From NCBI GenBank assembly GCA_963575745.1, contig CAUYUJ010015011.1, positions 176,289-240,288 of the forward strand: a DNA stretch of 64,000 bases, written 5' to 3'. A model generated the notes under the pieces. That model searched no databases. It worked only from the letters and a program-made list of their open reading frames with translations, and was not told the DNA's origin. The stretch's first letter is position 1; every line of letters starts with the position of its first letter. The position numbers and the translations under genes are program-made. Shown here piece after piece: positions 1 through 10,330 of this stretch. Origin of the DNA: Prorocentrum cordatum (Eukaryota; Sar; Dinophyceae; Prorocentrales; Prorocentraceae).

Positions 1-1244
1 CCACATCCAATCCCAAACCTGTTCCACATGTGTCCCACACCGGGTCCAGATTTGGCCCACATCGGACAGCGAGGTGGGCCACGAGGACTCCCATGGAACG
101 AGCACCACAGGCACCGCCAGCGACGAGCCTACTGGGGCGGGGGGCACCCTTGGGCGGCGTCGGGGGGGACTGCCGCCACAGGCACGGCGGTCGCCGCCGC
201 CCCAGCGGCGCCCCGCTGCCCAGGTCGCTCCCGGCGGCGTGAGGGCCCGCGGCCAGGCCGCTGCAGCGCAGGCGCGGCGGCGAGGGGAAGAGGTGAAGGC
301 CGGGGGGGCCCGCAGGAGGCACCTCGGAGGAAGGAAGAGGAGGAGGCAGGACGTTGAGGTATGATGAGGATGAGCGAGGAGGAGAGGAGGAAACACGACG
401 AGGAGGGGAGGAAATTCGAGCAGGAGGCGGAGGAGGAGGAGGAGAAGGAGGACGGAGTAGGGGTAATGCCCAAAACCTGTTTAGAAATGATGACCTGCCC
501 CTCCCCCCCGGATCCCGACTGCCATTAATTTGCTCCCGAACACGTTTTTGTTTTACTGTCGCCCCTGGGACACATTACGCGGACACAGAAAGATGCGATT
601 AATACATACACATGTATGTTTGTATACGTAGATGTGGATTATGGCTTCTTGGGGGCCTCCGTGGGAGTCTCCGCGGCCATCCGGACCCGTCTTGGGGCCA
701 TCATGAGGCCACTTGGAGACATTTTGGAGGCCATATTGAGCCAGCTTGGACCATATTGCGCCATCTTGGAGGCCACCTTAAAGCACCCCCGAGTGCGGTT
801 TCTGTCCACGCCAGGGTCGCAGGGCAAGGCTGGCGCGGCGTTTTCTCGGCACCATTGAGGGAGGGTATGGATGGAGTGGTCCCTGAGCGCGGTCTCGATC
901 CACTCCAGGTCGCCAGGCGTGACAGGTGCAGCACGATCGCGACCCAGAGAGAGTGCACAATGGGTGGTCCCTGAGCGCAGTCTCTATCCATGTCAAGTTC
1001 GCAGGGCGTGGCAGGAGTGGCCTGACACCAAAAGGGGGTGCGCAGGATTCCGCTCCTGCACGCGGAGCGCCAGGGCGGTCGCGAGGACGTTCCCGACTGT
1101 CCGGCTTGCCTCGCCTTCCGTGTGTTTTCTACATTCGCACTACACCGTTTTTTCCCTTTTCTTCATTTGCCCCCCCCCAGTTCCCCAATCAGAGCTTGCT
1201 TCTGTAGGGGTCCTAGCGGATATAAAGCTGAAGTGAGGTCGGCG
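1..1244. other. No gene recognised; GC-rich leader region
   Basis: No frame here shows a motif, plausible codon bias or family resemblance. Positions 255-460 are purine-rich (GGAGGA runs). Positions 640-790 hold a block of the degenerate TCTTGGGGCC repeat that recurs through the window. The open frames in this part are short and overlap in several frames, as expected for GC-rich non-coding DNA. Confidence 0.5.
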
Positions 1245-1385
1245 GCCGATTTCGGTGGCCGGGGCCAGGTGCCCGGGTGCCCGGGGGTGCCCGGGTGGCC
1301 GATTTCGGTGGCTGGGCCTGGGTGCCCGGGTGCCCGGGTGCCCGGGGGTGCCCGGGTGCCCGGGGGTGCCTGGGGGTGCCCAATT
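1245..1385 (+). repeat. GGTGCCCGG minisatellite
   Basis: Short tandem units of the form GGTGCCCGG/GGGTGCCCG repeat with small length changes. Two copies of a GGCCGATTTCGGTGGC segment sit at the left and in the middle, so the array has a higher-order duplication. It abuts the octamer array to its right. Confidence 0.85.
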
Positions 1386-1387
1386 GC

Positions 1388-1642
1388 CCAGTAGCCCTAT
1401 AGCCCTATAGCCGTATAGCCCTATAGCCCTGTAGCCCTATAGCCTTATATCCCTATAGCCCTAATAGCCTTATATCCCTATAGCCGTATAGCCCCATAGC
1501 CCATATAGCTCTATAGCCCCATAGCCCTATAGCCCTATGGCCCTATAGGTCACAGTCCTATAGCCCGATAACCCTATAGCCCGATAGCCGTATAGCCCTA
1601 TAGCCCAATAGCCCTATAGCCCTATAGCCCTATAGCCCTAAC
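1388..1642 (+). repeat. ATAGCCCT octamer array
   Basis: About 30 imperfect copies of the octamer ATAGCCCT, with single-base variants (GTATAGCC, CCATAGCC, CGATAGCC). The unit contains the palindrome CTATAG. It is not the plant-type TTTAGGG telomere repeat usual in dinoflagellates, so I call it an interstitial microsatellite. Confidence 0.9.
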
Positions 1643-2134
1643 AAAATCTGATTGGGCTTTTCTCCGGTATCATTTTTCACAGCAGAACCTGTCGGCTTTG
1701 AGCATCAGATACGAATCCATTCATAATAGCGCTCAGTCCGTACACGGGAAGCCGTCGGCAGCCCCACTGAGCAGAACCAGTCCTTAGAGCAGAATGTCGC
1801 CCCTCGCTTGCTGCTACTCGTCTGTGTGTCTGCGCCGTGGAGCCGGCTGGGAGTCTGAGGTGGCCCGGCGCTGGTTCTGGCGAGAAGGGGGGGGGGGGGG
1901 CGAGGTTCGTGGCGTTCGGAGCGATAAGGTTTTCGTACCTATTTGCCTCTGGAGGCCGCGTTCGGGCTTCGGGACGACCGCCCACAACGGATCCAGGGTG
2001 AGGACTTGCAGACTAACCCCTGGAGGGGTCCGGGGTTTGATTTTGAGCCCATTTGCCATGATCTCCACTTCTTGACATATTCCCTCGGAGACCATCCAGT
2101 TCACAACCCTCGGTCGCCTCCAACCTCGGAGGGG
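1643..2134. other. No gene recognised
   Basis: No family resemblance on either strand. A run of 12 or more G lies near 1887. Open frames of 90-120 codons exist on both strands but overlap each other and show no motif. Confidence 0.4.
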
Positions 2135-2490
2135 CTCGACGTGTACACCACGTCGCTTGGTCGGCCAAGGAGCCAACGAGTTAAGCGAGAGAATTCGTTG
2201 TAGAGACGCTTCAGCGTCTCACAGGTTTTGCGGCTGGGGCGTCAAAACTCGGATCGGACGAAGGGGCGGGATAACTAAGCGGGGGAAAGGGGGGGCACTA
2301 TAACTGCTGGAGCAGCTGGTTGCGTCCCCGCCGCCGGGCGCTTTCCTCAATGACTCAGCGCTTCCAACTTCGGGAGGCGCCAGGCAGCTACGTGAGCTGA
2401 CGCCGTAACTCCCCCTTTGATACCCATGTCGCCCGACCTGATATAAGGCCAGCGCTTTGGCCGACCAAGCGACGTGGTGTCTACATCGAG
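2135..2490. mobile_element. Foldback element with 33-bp inverted ends
   Basis: The left end (2135-2167) and right end (2457-2490) are inverted copies matching at about 30 of 33 positions (core TGGCCGACCAAGCGACGTGG on the right). The 289-bp interior contains a second palindrome at 2203-2220, an 8-bp stem with a 2-base centre. No open frame inside suggests a protein. Size and form fit a MITE-like non-autonomous element. I could not define a target-site duplication. Confidence 0.5.
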
Positions 2491-2600
2491 AGCCCTTGCA
2501 AGCACCGCGTTGTGCACAGCCGTAGCCTGGCCGCGGGCCGTCCTCGGGTCGTGTGCATGGTGGTGTCCCGCAGGATCATGCCGCGATGACTCGGCGCGCT

Positions 2601-2762
2601 CAACGGCGTGAACATACTCTCTCGGAGGTCCGCGCGGACCCCTTGGATCGGTATGGGCTTCCCCTGGCGGCGCTGCTGGCGCAGCCCCTGGCGCAGCCAG
2701 CGCGCCAGGGAGCGGATCGAAGACATCCGCGCGGACCACCGAAAGTTTACGTTCATGCCGTT
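2601..2762. mobile_element. 162-bp foldback element, introner-like family (copy 1)
   Basis: Left end 2601-2651 and right end 2712-2762 are imperfect inverted copies about 50 bp long, both carrying GGTCCGCGCGGA and, at the tip, a CAACGGCRTGAAC-type sequence. The GC-rich interior (CTGGCGC motifs) resembles the interior of the 167-bp element inside the peptidase intron at 14.72 kb. To the right lies a pyrimidine tract ending in CTCTATCAG, which looks like a 3' splice site. Family membership is seen in the sequence; the introner interpretation is inference. Confidence 0.6.
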
Positions 2763-3479
2763 GTTTCTTCCTCTATCAGCCCGCGCAGGCCGCGGCGTGA
2801 CAGGACGACGCGTCGCCAGGGGGGTCCAGCGACGATCCAAGACGCCCGCGTGGACTTCCGAGACATTGTGTCTGTGCTGTTGCTTGTTCCCTTGCCCAGC
2901 ACGGGCGCTCGAGCCGGAAAACTGCCAGTTGTCCAGGACAAGTCGATGTCGGACGATTACGTGGTGTCTGAAAGCCGCCATCGCTCAAGGGTAATTCAAC
3001 GATCCGCGCCGTGTCAGAAACAAACGCCGACGTTTTCGCCGCGTGATCCCGCCTCAGTTACACCACCACCATGCTTGGCCAGGGCGAACAGATCCCCACG
3101 TAGAATCTTGTGGGCGTGCCAGGGCCCAGGGCCCACCAGGGTGGCCCTGGCCAGGCAATATGGTGTGCAGGTTCCTGCGTGTGTTCACGTGCATTCGCAC
3201 GCGAGGTGCCCGCGCAGGAGCGCGCGAGGCGCCGCGCGACCAGGGACCGCCCAGGTCGCGAACGTGTTATCCAAGGTTCAGTGCGTTTCTGAGGTGCTCA
3301 GGTCTCTTTCGTCGGCGGCCGAGGACCCAGAAACTCAGCCCTGGGCCACGAGATCCCACCGGCTTTCCAGCGTGACCTTCTAGGCGGGGGTGGCCTTGCC
3401 ATTGGCTGTGCACGCCACCTCGTCACCTGGTGAGCCTCGTGATCGCCGAGGGACAGAAGTTATGTAAACATAACTTGTA
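2763..3479. other. No gene; partial foldback copy and a 20-bp palindrome
   Basis: Positions 2838-2875 carry another half copy of the foldback end (CGCCCGCGTGGACTTCCGAG). Positions 3457-3476 form a 9-bp stem around AA (AAGTTATGT / ACATAACTT), immediately left of the terminal repeat of the retroelement. The 276-codon frame across 2553-3383 shows no motif and overlaps these repeats, so I do not call it a gene. Confidence 0.4.
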
Positions 3480-3746
3480 TGAGTTCCGCGTGGATTGTTT
3501 GGATCTGCGTCGGCCGCGCGCTGAACCTGTGTTTCAAGCTCACTCCCGAGGGTTTGCATGAGGGGCCGAGGGTCCCTGTCAGGCAGATAGAGGCCCCGCA
3601 GAGGCCGAGATCTCCGTTGTTTCCCTGCCCTTGCTGTTGCTGTTGTCACCCCTATTACCCGTTGACCTCTCGGTTCGATGTTTGTTATGCAGGGCCCATT
3701 GCCGGAGAGCTCCGCTTCGCTTCGCCGCGTGAGAACAAAAATATAT
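3480..3746 (+). repeat. 5' LTR-like direct repeat
   Basis: Similar to 11551-11817 in the same orientation. The best-matching part starts at GTTTGCATGAGGGGCCGAGG and runs to the GTGAGA..AAAATAT end. The first 70 bases match only weakly. A 20-bp palindrome at 3457-3476 lies directly outside its left edge. Confidence 0.6.
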
Positions 3747-3910
3747 GTTGTCGCCACGCTCATCCATATCACAGTGGCAGCTTGGAGCGCGGCTCACTGC
3801 CCTGGCCTTCGGGCCGTACATTTTCCACGACGACGTCTGCGACGCGCCCGCCCACGGCATCGGCGACCAGCGTCGTCGTGTTGTTTTTTTTGCACAGTGC
3901 TCAAAATCAT

Positions 3911-4354
3911 CAGCGTCTGCGACGCCGAGCCCAATACGAATGTCAGCGATACTACCGCCTACCAGCTTCCCGCACCGGCAAGCGCCCACAGCGACTCCAT
4001 TCCCCACCTCACCTTCGTGAACAGCGTCAGCGACGCCGAGTGCAATATGAGTGTCAGCGACACCACCGCCTTCCAGCTTTCCGCACCGGCAAGCACCGAG
4101 AGCGATTTCATCCCCTTCTTCACCTTCGTGAGCCGAGTCAGCGACGCCGACTGCAATGCGAGCGTCAACGACACCACAATCTACCAGCTCTCCCACACGG
4201 CAATCGCAGACAAGGTTTGCATCCCTGATCTCATCTTCGCGAACACCGTCAGCGACGCCAACTGCCACGCGAGTGTCAGCGACAGCCTCGACCAGTTCTA
4301 CGACTCGGCAAGCGCCGACATCTCCTTTGACAGGCTCAGCACCGAACTGGTGAA
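3911..4354 (+). repeat. Four 111-bp tandem repeats, in frame (37 residues each)
   Basis: Copies begin at 3911, 4022, 4133 and 4244, exactly 111 bp apart. One frame stays open through all four and encodes units of the form SVSDAxCNxSVSDTT..FQL, with hydrophobic and S/T/D positions conserved. The antisense frame is open too. The array lies between the 5' terminal repeat and gag of the retroelement. Exact spacing with no indels suggests recent duplication or selection to keep frame. I do not recognise the encoded repeat. Confidence 0.8.
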
Positions 4355-4779
4355 TGTTCATCTCATTGCGGACAGTAGCCGCCGTCTTATTTTGTTTTCC
4401 AGCGCGAAGGCGACGGAACAAAGTTATAACCAGTCAGCCATGCCACGTTGGAGCGGGGATCATGCCAAGTAGCGAGGCTACAAACAGGATGTTCAGTTAT
4501 GGAAGACCAGCGAGAATCTCGAAGTGGCGCAAAGCCTTGCATCAAAACTTGTCCTCAAGCTCACGGGCACGTTGCGACCAGCCGCGCTCAGCATGTCCGA
4601 GTAAGACCTACGCCCGCCGGATCCAGAGGACATTGAGGAGCCCGCCGACAGGAAGTGGTTCTGGAACCAGCGGGGCATCGAGAACGCGTTCATCGATAAC
4701 GCATTCAGACATCTCGAGGCAAACCTTGGACAGCCAAAGCCCTCGCAGAAGGCGGGGGGCGCTCCATGAATTCTTTGAA

Positions 4780-5345
4780 TCGAGACAGCATCGCCGCGGC
4801 AGGGGGGAACGCGTGACAGACTGGCTCGTGCGTTTCGAGGCTGGTCTTCCGCAGCTTCGCGAACAAGAGGTGGGCCTCGCCGCGCTGAATGACGCTGCCG
4901 TTTGGTTCCTACTACGGAGAGCGGGGCTCGCGGCAGAACGACGTGGGCGAGTTGCGGGCGACCCGAGGATTGTTCCCACGAGTGTTGCCGGTTACCCATT
5001 CGTCTGGGCGAGCCGCCAGCGTGCCGTCGCGGCCGCGGCCGCGGCGCTCCAAGAACAATTGGCAGCGTTCACCATCGAGCCGAACGCGTTCAGCGAGTGT
5101 CGTCGACGAGCCCAAGGGCGACGGGGGCGAGTCGGAGGGCGACGGTGACGCCGAGGCCAACGCCCAGGACATCACTCGCCAGATGCTCGAAGCCTTCAGA
5201 GCCGAGCTGGGGCAGTCCAACTTCGACCTCGGCGAGGTGTTCGACGGCGACGACTCCGCCAAGGCAGAGGCTGCCGCGGCGGAGCTCGCCGCTTTCCTCG
5301 AGGCCACTGCGACCATTCGGTCGGCCCGGAGGCCGTCGAGGGCCG
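4780..5345 (+). pseudogene. Copia gag-like remnant
   Basis: Between 4786 and 4965 one frame encodes RGERVTDWLVRFEAGL, then QLREQEVGLAALND and AVWFLLRRAGLAAERRG. This reproduces the dinoflagellate copia gag pattern of an aromatic/arginine helix followed by a GWFLLxKAGLTxERR-like segment. The next part, 5110-5340, continues in another frame (ITRQMLEAFRAELG, AAELAAFLEATATIR), so a frameshift lies near 5.0-5.09 kb. In an intact element gag would form the retrotransposon particle and bind its RNA. No zinc knuckle is visible. Family assignment rests on recalled pattern, not alignment. Confidence 0.55.
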
Positions 5346-5729
5346 CTGGGGGGACGCGCCGAAGCGCCGACCCGCCAGCGGGGAACTCCATGACCGCGCG
5401 GGCCAGCGCAAGAAGACCTCGCAGTGCTGGGACTTCGGCGAGAGGGGCACTGGGCGGGCGACAAGGAGCGCCCTGCACCGGGCGCCCGCAAGCACTCCCC
5501 TAATGACAAGCAGAATGGCGGGGGTCGAGGGGTCGGGGGCCGCTCGCGCCGCCAGCCCAGCATCGCCAAGCAGGTCGCCGACCAGAACCACGTGGAGTTC
5601 GGCGACGAGGATGTGACGCTGCGCCCAGAAGGCCCAGTTACTCCGCCACCCGAGGCGCTGGTCTCTGAGCGCGCGCTGCCCGACTTACCCGCCGTGGACG
5701 CCGCCAAGGGGGGCGAGGCGTTCAACGAC

Positions 5730-6115
5730 GACGGGATCGGGGTGATTGACGCCGCCAGCCTGTTCTGCGCTGATGGATTCGGGCGGCGCAGGAAGTGCAA
5801 TGACAGGCTCGTCGAGATGGGGCTCGCCGAACAGATCCTGGGGGGGTCCGGCGGCGAAGTCTACCAGTCCGGGAACGGCGGCGCGCCCCCGAGCAAGCTG
5901 CGCGCCGCCGCCCCGCGCGCGCTATGCGGTCGCGCTGGGCGCGCCGTGTTCAGCGTCGCGGGCAGCCCCGCGCTCGGCCTGCTGATCCGCTGGGACTCCA
6001 TTCAGTCGTCCAAGATCGACATCTCGCTCTGGAAGGGGCAGACGCGCATCGGGATCCACTCCCAGAATCTCATCGCCAGCAGCGCGGGGCATCCCGCAAT
6101 CTATCTCCATTCGGA
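5730..6115 (+). pseudogene. Copia aspartic protease-like remnant
   Basis: One open frame carries GIGVIDAASLFCADG, at the place where the family has its D-[ST]-[AG] active site, here D-A-A. It is followed by GGEVYQSGNGGAPPSKLRAA (usual pattern FxFGNG...S), GRAGRAVFSVAGSPALGLLI and KIDISLWKGQTRIGI. The order matches the retropepsin that processes the copia polyprotein. Loss of the Ser/Thr beside the catalytic Asp suggests it is inactive. The surrounding frame (5424-6443) stays open, but its N-terminal part shows no domain. Confidence 0.5.
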
Positions 6116-7400
6116 GGAGCGGCCCGCCATCGAGGGCGCCGGCCGCGAGTTCGGCCCGCAGATCGCCGAACCCAGGGCCGCCAACAACAGCGACAATACG
6201 ACCTCACTACCTAGGGCCACTGCGACGACCAAGGCGGACTCCATGGTCGAGCCCATCGCGAAGCTCATCCCCAAGAAGGAGTTAAACGTGCCAAGTCGGC
6301 TTCAGCTGCGCCGAGTCGCCAGGTCACGGCTCATGGCCGCTCGTGCATCTGCTCTGGCCTGCTGCTCTACGGCAGCGACGCCGCCTGCATTTTGCGACGC
6401 TCCTGGGGCCGACGACCGCATGCGTCGTCGACTCCATCGATGACTGTGTAGCGCGCGGCTTGAAGCCCCACGATGAATGCCTGCACTTCGTTTTCTGCCC
6501 CAAGCGCGCGCTCGGCCACCTAGTCGCGCTAGGCGTCGGCAGCGACGGCAAATTCTGGAGGGGGTCAACATCGGAGGAGGAGCATATGATAATGCGAAAC
6601 CTCAAAAAGGGAGCGAATAAGTTGCTCATCGACGGCAGACGATCGGCCATCGTGACTAACAAGAGCAGCATCCTGCCGCGCGCGGTCAGCCAGGCTCTCA
6701 AGACTGGTTTGGCCCAGTCAGCTACGCGCCCGAGCCCGGTTTCAAAATGTAATGTGACCGCCTTTTACGAGTGGTGCTGCGATCCCGACAAGAAACTCAG
6801 CGCTAAGTGGAACATGAATGGGGGGGCTGCCGTTCGCCGTTGACTGCCTGTCTGCGCTCTCTCCCGGAGGCCCGTAGTGAACGAGCTAGAGGGCAAGATC
6901 TGGAAGGACCTCCAAGGAGGGGAGCGCTCACGAGTACACGCCGCCTTTCCGCGCGCGCCATGGACTGCATTGCAGCGCCTCGTCCTCAAGTTCGACCCCA
7001 GCAAGGCTGCGCAGCTACAAGCAGACAGGAATCACTCCGCGAAGATGGTCGGTGTTCCTGGAATCAATGTGCCGCTTTCGCAAGGAGTTCCGCAACCAGC
7101 TCGCGGTCTCGTTCGAGTGGCCTCGCTTCCGCGACGGCTGGGTCATCTCCCGCGGGCCATTCACTTTGACAGCTACGCCTACAACTTCAACACCGAGAAG
7201 GGATAACCGATCCAGATGCCGTGGAGGATCATCACCGACCATTGCGGGATCGACGACTCGTTGCGCAAGTTTTGCGACGGCACGCACAAGCACGTCGCAG
7301 CCCGTGGCCGACTCGCCGAGGACCGCTAGAAGGACCGCCCCAGCTGCCCCAGCCGTGCCATCATTAACGGCAGCGGAGGAATGGACCTTCAAGTCCGCCA
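6116..7400 (+). other. Retroelement linker between protease and integrase
   Basis: Short frames in all three phases with stops. One stretch (7075-7190, EFRNQLAVSFEWPRFRDGW) resembles the segment that precedes the HHCC zinc finger in related elements. No separate gene is supported. Confidence 0.35.
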
Positions 7401-7401
7401 T

Positions 7402-8086
7402 CATGACGCAGGTCCACGCCAATACGGGGCACCCTGCCAACGATGCGGCATGGGCGATCCGAGCGACGGGTGGATCTCCGAGGGCGGTTGAGATGGCGCC
7501 CAACTTACGTTGCGAAGCGCGCGCCGCCCGTCAACGACCTCTACCACAGTTACTAAGGAGTATCAAGCCTGACAGGGACTTAAACTTCTCCATTGGGGTA
7601 GATTTGTTTTCTTTTGCTGATTACGCTGGCAACCAGCTAGTCTTCCGAAACGTGGTCGACCTCGCCACTGGATTTACGCTATGTGGCACAGTCTCCTCAA
7701 GACATCGTTCGGTTGTATTTGCTGGGCTTTCGCAGGTGTGGGTTGCACCGTTTGGGCCACCACTGCGCGTGATTTTCGATGGAGGAGGTGAGTTCGAGAG
7801 GGGTTTCTCGGAGGAGCTCGAGGACATGGGCTGCCGCCTCACGACTACGGCCGCGGCTGCGCCGCAGCAGAACACGACCGCGCATGCGCAGGAGGGCATG
7901 TGGAAGGTCCACGCGAGGAAGCTGATCGACCAGCTCAGCATCAGGTTCGACCAGCCCGCGAACGCCTGCGCGGTCCAGTGGCTACTTGCCGCTGTCTGCT
8001 GGGCTATGAACAGCTCAGTCAACGCCATGGCTATTCACCAGCACAGTGGGCACTCGGACGTGGACTTCAATGTCCATGCTGTTTGA
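7402..8086 (+). pseudogene. Copia integrase remnant lacking the catalytic glutamate
   Basis: The frame opens with the HHCC zinc-finger region: VHANTGHP gives both histidines and LRCEARAARQRP keeps only the first cysteine. The RNase H-fold core follows: GVDLFSFADYAGN with the first catalytic Asp, FRNVVDLATGF, and VIFDGGGEFERGF with the second Asp (near 7778). The third motif, normally PWQNGxxERxxGxWK, reads PQQNTTAHAQEGMWK. The codon at 7883-7885 is CAT, so His replaces the catalytic Glu. Integrases join element cDNA to the chromosome through this D,D,E triad. With the Glu and one zinc ligand gone the enzyme should be dead. Confidence 0.8.
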
Positions 8087-8311
8087 TGGACAGCGCTGGT
8101 GGGCTCTCGCTACACGAGAGGGTGGTTTCTGACAAGCCGCCGTCCAGGAGAATTGTAATCATGAAGGCCGCCCAGACCTCCATCCAGCACTTGCGGTTCG
8201 ACCATCCCTATCCGGGGCGCTACTCGCCCGATCGCGCGCAGACGGAGCTCAGCATGCACAGGACGTCTACCAGACGGGAGGCCAGGTGTACTACTGGAGG
8301 GGAACGGCAAG

Positions 8312-8480
8312 CCCATGCGTGAGTGGGCAGTTCAGTGGCACGAACCCTGCGTCATCATTGGTTTCGAATTCGAGGGCGCCTCGAACGCGTGGGTCAGCTG
8401 CCGCGCCACCACGGTCAAAGTCCACCGTTGGCACCTGCGACGCGCTACTGCAGCCGAGCTCGTGCCGTGGGGGCAGGTCC
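8312..8480 (+). pseudogene. Post-integrase SH3-like domain remnant
   Basis: The frame reads MREWAVQWHEPCVIIGFEFE, then WVSCRATTVKVHRWHLRRAT. This matches the WxGPARVIG...WVxxxGxLxKxxxEHLRxAT pattern that follows integrase in dinoflagellate copia elements. It is two bases into the next frame relative to the repeat-rich tail that follows (Q/P/G-rich, 8500-8620). Role: probably the integrase C-terminal nucleic-acid-binding segment. Confidence 0.5.
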
Positions 8481-9462
8481 TCAATGCCGTGAACGGTAAC
8501 CCGCCACCGCCGCTTGGGCAGCCGCCAGCTGGACAACAGCCACCAGGCTCTGGAGGGGATGGTGGTCCACCACCTGGCGAAGGAGGAGGCGGATGCGGAG
8601 GTGGAGTAGACAATGGTTTTCCATCGTCGCTCCCTGGAGGAGACGATAACGCGCTCGTGGGTTTCAGTGGTGCGACGCCATACAAAGGCCTTAGGGCAAC
8701 GGACGCGCCGCCGGCATTGCCAGCGCCGCAACCGCCAAAGTCTGGCGCGCAGCATTATTTTGGCACCGTCGAGGACGCCCCGGGGAACTGTCGGGCCCTT
8801 GCAGCTGCTGAGTGGCTTCGCCGAAAACATTGAGACGACGAGTTCGCTACAAGTGGTGGAGCCTCCAGCAGCGGATCAGCACCGGCCCCTGTGGGAGGAG
8901 ACCTTCCGCCTGCGCCCGCGAATCTACCTGGCGCGCCGGCTTTGCCGGGCCCAGACTCACGAGCTGCTGCGCCGGAATGAGAACCAGACGACGCCCCAGC
9001 ACCAGAACGCGAACCAGACGTCGCCCCAGCATTGGAACAGCACGAGACGATGGTCATTGATCAGATGCCGTCAGCTCTTGATCCGAAGGATTTCGCAATT
9101 GGAGCAGGACCGCGGAGGGGCAAGCCCACGCGGATAACATTGCTCGAAGATCGCGCGACCCTGACGAACAACGTGGGAACACAACGCAGCGACAAGTTCA
9201 TCAAGAGGACGCCCCCCCGCGCTCTTCAGCGAGATCGGTTCGATGAGATAGACGATCGGGTCGAGGCCGCCAAGCCAAAGGACCCCTCGGCTGACCTGCC
9301 GAAATGCATCAAGAGGCCCAATGACACCCTCAAGACCGACCTCGACTTGGACCGCTGCCTCAGGTGCAACGCCGACGAGCCGCACTCACTGGAAAGGCCG
9401 TAGCTGAGGAGATCAAGTACGACATTCTATCCACCAATGAGAAGAAGCTCACGGATTAAGCC

Positions 9463-10145
9463 ATGAAGGCCGAGTGGCCCAAGTGCACAGAGTTCGGCGC
9501 CTACAAGAAGTTGCCGCCCAAGGAGCTGAAGGGCGCCCTCATGCGCCACCCTGGCACGCGACCTGCGGGCGCCCGTTGGGCGTTTACCCGCGAGGTCCAG
9601 AGCCTCATGAAGGCTCGTCTTGACGTTCAGGGATGCCAAGAGGACAAGTCCCAGATTCGCACTGACGCGCCTACCGGGTCGAGAGGCGCCCCCTATCTCA
9701 CGCTGGCCGCCGCCGCCCAGTCAGGCTGGGACCTCGTGTCCTGCGACGCGATGACATGCCCCCTCGCGTCGGGCAACATCGAGCGGCTGCTACTGTTGTG
9801 CATGCCCGCCAAGAACCCACCGCCAGGGACTTCGCCCGGCGCAACAGCAGAGGGAATGGCGATAGGCCTGGCCCTCAGGCCCTGCGACGTCGCGGCAGGA
9901 CGATATGGCCTATGCCTGCCTGTAGCCTGGCACTCAGGCACGGTCGAGCGCTCCGTGAAGGCGACGCTGGCCGCCGAGGGCCACGCGACTCTCGAAGGAG
10001 CCGAGACGAACACACGGTTCCGACAGCTGGTCACGGAGGCCTACAACCCGAAGGAGGCGCCCCATAAGATCGACGACCTCAGCCAGGCACACCCTGGGCA
10101 GATCTACGCGGACAGCAACTCCTGGCCCTTCGCATCAGGTCTGAC
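9463..10145 (+). pseudogene. Copia reverse transcriptase remnant (RVT_2-like)
   Basis: The frame includes RPAGARWAFTREVQSLMKAR, LDVQGCQEDKSQIRTDAPTG, and SGWDLVSCDAMTCPLASG. These correspond to the copia motifs KARLVVQGFQD, TDSPTASR and DVKxAFLxG. In the third motif the lysine and the AFL core are replaced, and no YVDD-type active site is visible downstream. The sequence reaches the RNase H tail much earlier than in a full-length enzyme, so the palm/thumb core appears deleted. It is not functional as read. Confidence 0.7.
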
Positions 10146-10330
10146 GTGGGCCAGTCCACCGACAAGTGGTTCCAGATCGTCGTGGCGATGATCAGGGAGT
10201 CCGTGCTTTCCAATATCAATCTGAAGCTCACATGTATCCCCACTTGGAGGATGGTTGCCGATGCACTCATCACGATCATGGAGACGGGAGTGTTGCTCGC
10301 CTTCTCCGGTGCCAAGAAACACAGTTTGGG
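10146..10330 (+). pseudogene. RNase H C-terminal remnant
   Basis: In a different frame from the RT segment: VGQSTDKWFQIVVAMIRESV, then CIPTWRMVADALIT. This is the end of the copia RNase H domain, with the pattern DKR..I.V.A.RE and WIPTxxMLADALTK. It fixes the 3' limit of the coding part of the element. The frame change and the missing upstream RNase H core show decay. Confidence 0.65.

Noticed and set aside
1388-1642. Telomere or interstitial telomere
   Set aside because: The unit is the octamer ATAGCCCT, not TTTAGGG, and no strand-end structure is present.
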